Positions 24,320 to 33,864 of a stretch of 64,000 nucleotides of DNA are shown here, one piece after another. The stretch spans positions 57,514,539 to 57,578,538 of the forward strand of contig CM037874.1 of NCBI GenBank assembly GCA_021292105.1, in the 5' to 3' direction. This DNA is from Anadara kagoshimensis (taxonomy: Eukaryota > Mollusca > Bivalvia > Arcoida > Arcidae). Positions within the stretch are counted from its first letter, which is position 1. Every line of letters begins with the position of its first letter. The translations under genes were made by a program, and so were the position numbers. The notes beneath the pieces are model-generated. The model had not been told where the DNA came from and did no database searches. It saw only the letters and a list, made by a program, of their open reading frames with translations.

Positions 24320-27300
24320 TGGCTCAGGTGAGCTAAAAAAATAAAACAAGAAAACTGTTGTTGTTTTTCATGTCATCAGGCATGCATTGCATTAGACAAT
24401 TTTATTTCTCTTAAATTTTCGCTAGAAATAAGATCAGAAAATATCTTTGGCCCATAAAAATTATATTTGGCGAAAAAAAAAAAAAACGTTCTGGCGAAAG
24501 TTTTGGAGAAAAAAAGATAGAAGTCAGTGTGACCCGTTTCTACTAACCAGGTGCTTCATTAGAATCTTCTGATGATTCTTCCATATCTCGTACATCCTCT
24601 AGAGGAAATGAACACTGAAAGCTCAAAACCTTACCAGAAGGTTTCTTTATCTCCACTTTAAATGTTGGCGTAGACTCCATCTAAAATAACAAATATTTAC
24701 AAAATAATGCAATAACTTGATTATAACACAGAGTAAAGGTCAACATGTTCATTATTTACCGTTAACTGTAAGATCTACCGGTATATACCTGACATTATGA
24801 CTACATATTTTTATACATTACAACAAGCAACATTTATTGTCAAGCGTGTACACATTTACATATTTTGTAAACGTTTCAGCCTTACATATATTAATTATTG
24901 ATTGCATTTTACCGATGAACAATTATTTTTTTAACCATTCACATTGCAATATGGATATATTGAGAACAAAAGCAATAAAGTTTTTTACGGATTAAGATCA
25001 ACAGGGTCCCAGTAGCCCATGGACCCTTGAATTCAGTCTGGGCCACTAAATTGTTACACATTTTAGCTATTTCTTACTATAACAACTTTTTTTCTGAAGT
25101 GAGCTGGAACCCAACTCAAAATAGTTAAGCTAAATTCCTGCTTCCCGTTATACAGGAAATGATGGCATCCAATTTGTATCAAGAAGCTGGCTGGTTGGCT
25201 GAATGTTGTTTTACATCACATAAGCAATTTTTCAGCTATCAAATGCGCTTCAAGCTGTTGAAGTTTCACTGTACACTGTTTTAAAAGGATATGGATGATG
25301 CCAAAGTTTTTTTTAAACCTGTCAACTTACAGTTGGAACCTGTTCCTCATCTTCACCAGTCTGTGTAACCTCGTCCATCCCAAATGTATCATCAGTATTT
25401 ACAGAATCAACAGTATTAAATGTCACTGTAATCCTAAAATACAAACAAAGGATCATTTTGAACAAGTCTGTTGAAGTTTTGACTAAAGTTGTGGCATTAC
25501 GAGTGTTAACAAGATTTCTCTTTTATTTGGTTGGTTGAATGTTGCTTAACGTCGCATCAGCAATTTTTCAGCTATTCGCGACGAGAACTTTTTAATTAAT
25601 CTGTATGGATTAATCTATGAACAATTTTTGTGTATGCATGTGAAGTGCGAGTGTGTTGTATGGTCTGCCTTGTACTAGCGCGCACTCAGGGTGACTTTAC
25701 CGTGCTAGCTCACAGAGTCAGTATGCCGCAGACAGGCGTACCACTCCCCCAGTCCATTATACTGATACCAGGTGAATCAGTAAAGGCCAACGGTAAGGTA
25801 AATTCACTTACCCACATGTGGTCCGAGCGGGACTCGAACTCACAGCGGTGAGAGACCCTGGATTTGAAGACTGACGTCTTATCCATTAGGCTACCGCGCC
25901 CTCCTTTCTTTTTAATTTGTGCTAGTGACCTACTTATTAACCAACATAGCCCATATACAAACTTAACTTAGATCTTTTCAATAAGATTACTGTATCCAAG
26001 TGTGATGTAGTTTGGATAAAATTGTAGTCTTTACAGTGTTATCAAGCAAATATTGATGCACGACAAACATCGGTCAAAGTCCGGTTACAATGTGTGCTCA
26101 GGTGAACTAACAAGAAGTAATCGAAATTGAATGTCACACAACCCTATATCAGGGTTAGAAATTAAGACAACTCAACCAGCTTGAGCTGAATAACTTTTCA
26201 ATCAAACCTGCAATATGATGTAATTTGTGTTAAAACATTGAAATCTGAGATCAAACCAGGTTAAATTTTCAGCCTATTTTCGGACAATGTCCTGTAAGGT
26301 TGATATTCATACTCATGCCTAAATTAGAATTTTTAATGTCTCTCGGCACAGTGCCTTTAATAGTAAAGTAGGAATAAATAGGAATAACAGCAATGATTGA
26401 TGCCCTAGACACCAGCTCAAAATAGTTATGTAAATTCCTGCAGCTTGGCCCTCACTCACAATTCATCTTCCACTGTTCTTGTCATTGTAACGTTAGATTC
26501 ATCTGTCTTGATATCCCAGTCTTCTATTGATGGAAGTGGCTTTGAAAAACTGTCTGAAGACCTTTCAATCTTTATTTCTTTTTCTAGAAATTCAGAAAAT
26601 TCTTTATCTCCTACAAATAAAAAACAAAATTACTGAAAATCCAAAGTTGTATGTTTTATAGAAATATCTTTGATTTTCAGGGCTTGTGCTAGGTAATTTT
26701 TGGGGCCAATATTCTGCCCCATTCACAATTAAAAAATCTTATGGTTTCAGGGATTTTTTTGGGTATTCACAGGGTCTGGTAAAGGGACCCATTCCCAATG
26801 CAAAAAAACCCATACATTTTCCCCAATTCTATAGTAAAAAATTCCCAATTAGCTATGCTTATCAATTTTTTGAGAAAAAAAATTCACAAGATCATCAACA
26901 TCATATTTGGAGGATATCTCGTTCTGATAACAATTTCAATCTATATTAACCCACATTTTGATTTATATAGAGACAAAAGAGACAGCGCTATTTTGCTGTG
27001 AACACAGATATAATTTGTTCAATTACCAGTATTCTAGTGGTCTAGAATTTTTAATATGTTGTTGTGATCAACAGAAAAATCCCTGTGTAACAGACACCTC
27101 TGTAGAGTCAAATAAAGAGTAGGCCACATGTATAAGAAACTATTGAATCAGACATAAAACTAAACCATGAAAACCGCCTAGCTGAACACTGGACTTGCAG
27201 AAGAGTGATACAATGGTATTTTATAGTTTTCCCTCAGAAATGGTGGTATTTCAATAAATATATTTGTATTTCACAACGATGGAAAAAGGTACCAATCAAA

Positions 27301-28884
27301 CGATGTCTCTTGTGTAATAATTGTAAATTATTAATTGAAGTGCTCTTGGGTACTCCAAAAAATGGCGGAATTTATAGCACAGGCATAGAAACGGTATCTG
27401 GTCAACTCGTTCCAATTCCAACTCGTTCCAACTGATTTTCGCCAACTCGTTCCAACTTTTTTACCAACTCGTTCCACTTTTTTATGCAGGGTTTTTACAT
27501 CTCTGTTTTAATTACCAACTCGTTCCAACTAAATTACCAACTCGTTCCAACTTTTTTTACCAACTCGTTCCAACTTTTTCTCCAACTCATTTTAAGAATT
27601 TTTAATGATTTTAGCCGTTACCAACTCGTTACAACTTTTAATATAATTAAATAATTAATTTAAGATAAATTGATTTAAAAACCAACGATCTCCTAATTTT
27701 TAATTAACCACAACGTTGCCCAGCTCTAACCACGTGGTTGAGCCACAATAGTCCAAAGTTCCAAAAAATATTTATTATATTACAGTTTTTTTTTTTTTTT
27801 AATGTTACATTTTTTATTTTCTTTATTTCTTTTGTATCTTTCTTCATTTCTTTTCTTAATTTGTTTATTATTTTATTCATTCTGATTGGTGCGATGTTAT
27901 TTTTTACTGTTATCGAAGTAGTTTTTTTAAAAGTTCGTTTGATTTTGTTTAAGAATAATTTGCGTTTCAAGTTAAACCAATGTCATGTATTTTTCACGCA
28001 CACTTGTTGGCAAAAAGAGGAAATTTCACACTAATGTAGACAGGGTTTATTTGTGAATTTAAAATTCCTTTAAAAAATAAAGGATACGCTGCTAACCCGC
28101 TAGTTAATGAGCTTGTTAACCGGACAAACTATCCGGTTAAATCTGTTTATGGTGCCGATCTACCAACTAGTAGAGTTCCGACGGCCGTAATAAACAAAGA
28201 AATAGCAATTAATTGTGATCACCATCCATGATATTATTTATTTGTTAGATAATTTCCTTGTTTCTACATTATGCTATTCTAGAGATGATAGTACGTCAGG
28301 TTTAATGTGTGCTTAATTGTCACTTGAATTAAAGGAGACTATGGGGAATATTTATCTATTAAAATAAAATAAAAACGCATGTACATAGATATAATCAACT
28401 TTATTGAGAAACTTGGTACGAGTTGATAGTTGGAACGAGTGGAAAAAGTTGGAACGAGTTGGAAATTCAGTTGGAACGAGTTGGTAGTCAAAAGTGGAAC
28501 GAGTTGGCAAAAATCAGTTGGAACGAGTTGGAATTGGAACGAGTTGACTAGTATTCATAGAAACAGCACAGGCATAGAATAGAAACAAGTAGGAATGAAT
28601 GAAATTGCACACATCGGTATATTATCACCACCAGTTTTACCTTCCGTGTGCATTCTCCGACTGTCACATTTGTTGCAGAGGTTATTGGATAAAAACTGTA
28701 AGCTGTCCATGTTTTGAGTTGTCTTCACCATTGACCAGTGGTAACCTCGTGTTTTTCCAATGTCACAAATCGAATACCTCGGGGAAACTTTTATGTGATC
28801 AGTTACACGAATGCATTTTTGGCTAAAGTTCTTCAACAATTTGCATGTTGAAGACGTCACTGTTCTACCAATCAAAGATGTCAT
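20159..28884 (-). CDS. C1QBP: Complement C1q-binding protein / p32 (MAM33 family), mitochondrial
   Basis: Six exons on the - strand: 28641-28884, 26460-26610, 25331-25433, 24548-24680, 21169-21266 and 20159-20308. All junctions are GT-AG with matching phases (1, 2, 0, 1, 0), giving 292 aa, close to the usual ~280. The N terminus (MTSLIGRTVTSSTCKLLKNF) is basic and Ser/Thr-rich, like a mitochondrial presequence. The mature part shows MAM33-family landmarks: HTEGDKEFSEFLEKEIK, ITVTFN, FKVEIKKPSGK, an acidic stretch, and the C-terminal MYDMLMDLLHDRGIT...FLKDLKSFV. Family members form doughnut-shaped acidic trimers in the mitochondrial matrix and support mitochondrial translation; surface and complement-binding roles are also reported. 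The introns are filled with MITEs, a SINE, minisatellites and a pearl-like element, but no exon is disrupted. A variant polyA signal (ATTAAA on the - strand, 20073-20078) lies ~80 bp after the stop. Confidence 0.95.
20390..20650. repeat. 28-bp minisatellite in C1QBP intron 5
   Basis: Nine copies of a 28-bp unit (CCCATGACTAGACGGATGGA) with few differences. A short - strand frame across it is repeat-derived. Confidence 0.95.
20820..21095. repeat. Two tandem diverged copies of a repeat segment in C1QBP intron 5
   Basis: AAGCACTACTGATGA, then GAATTGTATTCCGAAAT, then GTCTAGTGC occurs twice, about 115 bp apart. The same segment is seen near 56975-57040 and 62760-62830 next to family F copies, so it is probably another part of that family. 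Confidence 0.65.
21375..21612. mobile_element. MITE family E, copy in C1QBP intron 4
   Basis: Ends AGGCCCTAGTTTCACAATTG and CAATCATTCC-type reverse complement (GGAATGATTGTGAGAGCCAG). Diverged interior. Confidence 0.75.
21634..21897. mobile_element. MITE family E, second copy in C1QBP intron 4
   Basis: Ends GCCCCGGATTCACAATCATT and AATGATTGTGAAACCAGGGC. It lies ~20 bp after the previous copy in the same intron. Confidence 0.8.
22019..22429. repeat. 51-bp tandem repeat, eight near-identical copies
   Basis: The unit begins CTGTCACTGTGGCACACTAC and ends TGATGATATGCCAGTGT. The unit length is a multiple of three and lacks stops in one frame on each strand, so both strands show 140-142 codon periodic frames; neither is a gene. 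The position is C1QBP intron 4. Near-perfect identity implies recent expansion. Confidence 0.95.
23013..24334 (-). mobile_element. Pearl-like element with ~5-unit tandem core, in C1QBP intron 4
   Basis: Reads from AACAAGAGGCCCATGGGCC at the left to CCTTTGGCTCAGGTGAGCT at the right, 1322 bp. The interior has about five copies of a ~145-bp core (CAATACCTACAACATTCTAA, ATACATGCCTATAC, CTGTGACCTTGACCTTTGAA), then a unique segment and a short (ACG)n tract at ~24240. A short unique arm, a tandem core and no coding capacity recall the pearl elements of bivalves and other non-autonomous Helitron-like repeats. The class assignment is inference. Confidence 0.75.
25528..25905 (-). mobile_element. tRNA-derived SINE family C in C1QBP intron 2
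   Basis: On the - strand the head carries an A box (GGTAGCCTAATGGATAAGAC) and a B box (GAGTTCGAGTCCC), followed by a body ending in TAACGTCGCATCAGCAATTT-like sequence read from the other strand. A 5' body fragment recurs near 25190-25250. Confidence 0.8.
26620..27400. other. C1QBP intron 1 sequence, nothing firm
   Basis: AT-rich and unique. Short open frames at 26686-27001 and 27205-27435 have no recognisable similarity and lie inside the intron. Confidence 0.35.
27402..28547. mobile_element. DNA-transposon-like element with arrayed subterminal motif, C1QBP intron 1
   Basis: The left end carries about eight copies of the motif CCAACTCGTTCCAACT spaced 15-35 bp apart (27402-27640). The right end carries about six in the inverted orientation (28418-28547). 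The outermost ~40 bp are reverse complements (GTCAACTCGTTCCAATTCCA against TGGAATTGGAACGAGTTGAC). The centre is AT-rich with no transposase frame. Both flanks contain AGCACAGGCATAGAA. It is probably a non-autonomous element whose repeated subterminal motif bound a transposase. Confidence 0.75.
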
Positions 28885-28940
28885 TGCAAAGAATTAAATG
28901 ATTAGCCTGATGAAATGCAAAGTTCTTCTGTTTGACCTGA

Positions 28941-28981
28941 AACCGGAACACGTGTATTAAGTGAAGATATACGCATGCGCA
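28941..28981 (-). promoter_or_regulatory. Putative C1QBP promoter: ETS-like and NRF-1-like sites
   Basis: ACCGGAA (28942-28948) matches an ETS/GABP (NRF-2) core. CGCATGCGCA (28972-28981) matches most of the palindromic NRF-1 consensus. Both lie within 100 bp upstream of the C1QBP start codon (28884). In animals these two factors commonly drive nuclear genes for mitochondrial proteins, which fits this gene. No TATA box is evident. Confidence 0.5.
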
Positions 28982-29205
28982 AAACTTCTTCTTCTTCTAT
29001 GGCGTTGTTACCTCCTCTAGCAGGAGCACCGCTATTTCTGTTGAAATGGCGTATATTATAAATAAACGATTAGCACTCAAACATGTCAAATTACTTATAT
29101 ATCGATCTGCATGCAGTCCTCAACCAGGAATATTTACATTTGGGTTGGGTTAATATACAATGTTCATAGTCTCTCAATGTCCATCATTTCACTGTTTATA
29201 TTCCA

Positions 29206-29972
29206 TAGGCGTAGGAGGGTTTTTAATATTGGGGGGGGGGGGGGGCAAACCGAAGCTATGTCTAAGTCGTGCCGATGGTACGACCTCGTGCCATAGGCAC
29301 GAGGCGGGGAGAGTATGAGAGGGGTGCTAAACCCCTCGCATAGGTGGGGGTTCGGGGGGCCTCCCCGGAAAATTTTCAAAACTAAGTCCTGTCTAGACGC
29401 ATTCTCAATGTATTGTGCATCGTTTCGATAGGTAAAAATACTGTGTATCAAGGCAAGATTATACCGTATGAAACAAGTTCCGTAATCAATCTCTCTCATT
29501 GGAGATGATCCAGAATTTTAGAAAGGGGGCGTATAATGTGAAAGCCGAAGGCTCAAACCTTCTAGGGGGGTTCGGGTGCATGCTCCCCCGGAAAATTTTG
29601 AAAAAAAATGGCGCAAAATCCTGCATTTTGGTGCAATCTAAACTGATCAATATGTATTATTAGCGACAAAAGGGGGGGGGGGGTACGCCCCCCGCTGAAT
29701 CCGCCACTCAGGATATGGGGTACCCCGGAAAATTTTGACGCCCTTTTACAAGTATAATGATGAAATTGCCATGATAATTGATTGGTTACCAGATGGACAT
29801 TTCCTGTTAAAGTTCTTGGTTATTTTTAATTTATTTTTCTTTTTTAGCATGATACAAAATTTCACACAATATATTGCGGGAACCTGGCCCCCCCTTCTCT
29901 GACATTGGGGGGGGGGGGGGGGGGGGGGGGCTCGGCCCCCCCGCTGCCCCCCCCCTGCTCCTACGCCTATGT
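29206..29972. mobile_element. G/C-run element with inverted ends
   Basis: CATAGGCGTAGGAGGG at the left is inverted as CTCCTACGCCTATG at the right. Long G and C runs sit next to the ends (29230-29245 and 29907-29952). Repeated CCCCGGAAAATTTT motifs lie inside. A nested or related unit seems to end at ~29708 with CCCCGCTGAATCCGCCAC. Short frames through the G runs are not genes. Confidence 0.65.
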
Positions 29973-30113
29973 ATTCACTCCTGCCCCATTAATGTTACTG
30001 TTACATCAAAAATGTTGTACGTCTTTGAACTAAGTTATAGCAGAGTCCTCCTGTAATTGTTTCTATTCTGTTAGTTTCCTTTTTATTGATGATATGAAAG
30101 GCGGTACAGTCAA

Positions 30114-31270
30114 TTATCGGGGTCGCAATTCTAGCAACATCAGTCGGAGTTCACACAATACAGATTGAGAGTAATTTCGATCATATTGTAAATAGGTTTT
30201 CAGTTCTGGTTCAGCAATGTACTTGTTTCGGATTGTGTCAAGCGAACTGCAGGTGACTAGGAAGTGTACAATATCCCCTGGTTCTTTCAAGCAGAGTTTG
30301 CAGGTTGGTTCAATAGGCGATTTTGAAAATTTTGATCTATGAGATTGAAGTAATAAAGTTCCAACGGCAATTTTTGCTTTCATCGAGGCCATATAAGTGA
30401 CTGCAAAGGGTTGAGTGCCAGAGCTACTCCAGATATTGTGAGGTTTACCAGCTACTGTGTCGTTCAAGTTTAGGAATTTCAGTGTAGATTTATCCTCAGC
30501 TTTTTTTTTGAAGAATTGTGATGTGAAAGTTGTCGACTGTTCTAATGACTTATGCGTTCCATGATTCTTTAGGAGGTGGGCTAGATAAAAGTTCATGTGG
30601 ACAAGGTAATTCGTACTTATTTGCAATTTCAACTACTTAAGCGAACCAGCTGTCATGACTATTGCTGGTCATAGCAAGTTTTCTGAAGGCTATTTCCTTT
30701 TCAACAGAGTATAGTAATCATTACGAATGATATTGCCAAACGTTTTGAGTATCTTTTTATCTATTTCTGCAGATATTGGTATTCTTCCTAAAAGTAACAA
30801 AGAAGCACAGTTTGAAGTCCTTATAGGCAGGTGCTTTATTTGTTTTATGAGTTTAACATAGAAAGAGTCCAGTTTTTTGACATATAAGCAAGACAACCTG
30901 ACATAGACAGCGAGTCCATAGAGAAGACGAGGTATAACGAAAACTCTGATCAAATGCGATGAGACTGTTGGACTTATCCCGTTGAGGCCATGTAGCCCCG
31001 CACCCATAAGAGCATATACTGTTCTTCTCGCTGTGATAATACGTTCAGCAGATGTCTCTTTATTTTTTTCTGATTTAGAAGAAGTGTCTCTAATGATGCC
31101 GAGATGAACGGACGAGTTAGAAACATTGATTTCTTTATCGTTCAGTGTCCATTTACTATTTTCTTTAACGTTAAATACAAGGACGGTTGACTTTTGTTCG
31201 CTGATGAGATATCTTTGCTTGTTTGCATACGCAGTTTGTACATCCAGCATTGTCTGGAGTTCGTAAGGAC
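30114..31270 (-). pseudogene. Non-LTR retrotransposon (LINE) reverse transcriptase C-terminal fragment, broken
   Basis: On the - strand the 31250-30690 part encodes the region after the reverse transcriptase active site (ELQTMLDVQTAYANKQRY, then IRVFVIPRLLYGLAVYVRL). The 30632-30114 part encodes the C-terminal tail with a CKLCLKEPGDIVHFLVTC zinc-knuckle-like motif. The two are separated by a frameshift near 30690 and stops near 30640. A further frameshift follows the LPCPHELLSSPPPKESW segment. The 5' side is missing; the copy stops at the (GAT)n microsatellite. The exact LINE clade cannot be settled from this fragment. Confidence 0.85.
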
Positions 31271-31281
31271 TGTTGGCAATT

Positions 31282-31282
<1 letters not shown>

Positions 31283-31348
<66 letters not shown>
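31283..31348. repeat. (ATC/GAT)22 microsatellite at LINE truncation point
   Basis: 22 uninterrupted triplets. On the - strand GAT repeats run directly into the LINE sequence TTAATTGCCAACAGTCC, the place where the reverse transcriptase Asp-Asp codons are expected. Confidence 0.95.
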
Positions 31349-31612
31349 TTATAGCAAACCATTATCTATAAGTGAAGTTTAGCTTGTAAATATCAGAGAC
31401 ATATACTTGGCAAGGTTTTATATTTAACTAACTTACAGTAGTTTCAATTTTGCAGCACAAGACGACCGTTTACGGCACGGGCCGTCTTACAATGATAAAC
31501 GAGTTAAGAATATAGTAGAAATAGACTAGCTTATAACAGATTTGTCGTCGATCCACGGGTTTACAAGAAACTACATCCGTTGAAGAAAGGCAGTCTATTA
31601 TTATTATTATTA

Positions 31613-31966
31613 TACTCCACAAACTAGTTTGAGGGGGTATAGGGGATATATTGGAATCGTCATATGTCTGTCTGTCCGTCCGTCTATCTGTAAAAATCGT
31701 GTCGGAATTATATCTCATAGCTGCTTTGTACGACTGTCATAAAACTTCACATGAATAATCCTCATGGTTCAAGGGTGTGTCATGACCGTGAATCAAGATC
31801 ATATAGAAAAGGTCAAGGACATTGGTAAAATATGTTTGAAAATCGTGTCTGGGCAATATCGCTTAGCTGCTTTGACGGAACCCTGTGTGAAGGTCATGTC
31901 GCATTAACCCTTACAGATGTTGGGAGCGGAGGGGGTATTTGGCTCTCAAAAGACAGTTCTAGTTAT
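31613..31966. mobile_element. Dispersed repeat family H
   Basis: Begins TACTCCACAAACTAGTTTGA and continues through GTCTGTCTGTCCGTCCGTCT and AACCCTTACAGATGTTGGGA to a GTTCTAGTTATGATT end. The style resembles family G (T/G-rich end, repeated CCGTC block). Only one copy is seen in the window. Confidence 0.45.
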
Positions 31967-32323
31967 GATTATTATTCGATAAACTGACCATATATGTATG
32001 CCGAGATGATTTTCCGCGCTCTAAAAACAATCAACAAAGGCGGCGGGAATTGAACCCAAAGCGAATATCAAGTGAATATTTCATAGCGGAAGGACTGATC
32101 AAGATAGAAGAGTCACTGAATAAACAGGACAATGGCGATTAAACGACGACAACCTAGTTATCTGAATATGAAGATAAATTAAGAGTTATGACAGTAAGAA
32201 TTCGTGCATATTACGTTTTAGACTGTACACCAGAAGTGTCACGGTTATAGATAAGAAACATGTACACTGAAGTCACGAAGAAAGCAATTATAAGTACTTC
32301 ACGGTACTACTCGTATTTACAAT

Positions 32324-33832
32324 ATGGTTTGTCTACAAAGTATTGTAATTGTCCTGGTTCTAAGCTCAGGTAATCCTTTAACATACATATTTGTTAAAAT
32401 ATATTTATCGTTTTTACATGCTCTTAATACAGTCGGTAGCTATAAAATGTGCTTGTTTTGAAAACAATATTTCATACATATTCAAAAAATGGTAAAATGT
32501 GCTTCTTTTGAACGCATAATTTTATACATATTTAAAAGTAGCACATGGCCAAATAGTAAAGTGTGCTTCCTGACTGGAGTGTAAACCAATATTATATCAC
32601 GCCACTCAAGTAGCCAGTGGGTAAAGTTTTTTGTTTTAAATTTAATATAATTGAAATTTAAACGTATTACTTTTATTCATTCATTAAACATTTCAGCTTG
32701 TTAAGGTCAGTCCAGACCCTGGTCATTCCTGGGGTGTAGATACATAACCAGACAGAGATGTTACTTATACATTCATTCATTCATTATTTCAGCATGTTAT
32801 GGTCAGTCCAGTCTTTGGTCATTCCTGGGGTGTAGATGACTTGTTACTTATATAGAGTTCATTTATTCATTCCTTCCTTCCTTCCTTCATTCATTATTTC
32901 AGCATGTTATGGTCAGTCCAGTCTTTGGTCATTCCTGGGGTGTAGATGACTTGTTACTTGTATAGAGTTCATTCATTCATTCATTATTTCAGCATGTTAT
33001 GGTCAGTCCAGTCTTTGGTCATTCCTGGGGTGTAGATGACTTGTTACTTATATAGAGTTCATTCATTCATTCATTCATTATTTCAGCATGTTATGGCCAG
33101 TCCAGTCTTTGGTCATTCCTGGGGTGTAGATACATAACTAGACAGGACTGTTATTTATATGGACATAATCCGGAATGTGGTACCGATGGCGTGACATACA
33201 GAAACAGGTACGATGTACGTGTATTAGTTACAGTACACACGTGTTCAAAGTGAATCAGCAGATAGACTATGTCCTTATATCTCAGCATGTTTTCGAGTAT
33301 CGATAACGTTTTCACCATTAGCTATCCATATCTCGGCCAACCAGCAGTCGGAGTTCGATTCCTTTTCGTTAGCCCAGTGTTAAACTATCAACAGGTCTGT
33401 ACTGTAATTCTTGATAGCTCTACATTTTAAAGATTTCTCGACTCTATGTAAGCACATAATTGTCGTATGTCCAGTGCGTCAAGTTTAATTTGAATATTCA
33501 AACAGACATATCCATTGTGTAATTTAGGGGCTATATAAAGTTGATACTGTATCAATACTGATACTGATACTGATAGTTATACTGGGTACCTGGTGTTTAT
33601 GGTAATGAAACATGCTGTCTTACCTATATCACACAGTCTATGAGCCTAATCTAATATTAAAATTAAAGGTCAAACGGCCAGATCAAACTTGACACACTAT
33701 ACACGTCATTACCATGGCTCTACACTATGTGAATACCACCGCTGTATTTTTGTTTTATAAAATGTGTTGTTTCACTTTCCTCGGAAAAATTTTGAAATCT
33801 TAAAATTTCAACTTGTGACAGATTTCATGAAA

Positions 33833-33864
<32 letters not shown>

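Noticed and set aside
28999..29061. Short + strand frame MALLPPLAGAPLFLLKWRIL opposite the C1QBP promoter, as a divergent gene
   Set aside because: It has only 20 codons, no donor splice site before the stop and no other evidence.
31171..31362. Poly-Met frame on - strand
   Set aside because: It is a translation of the (ATG/GAT)n microsatellite.
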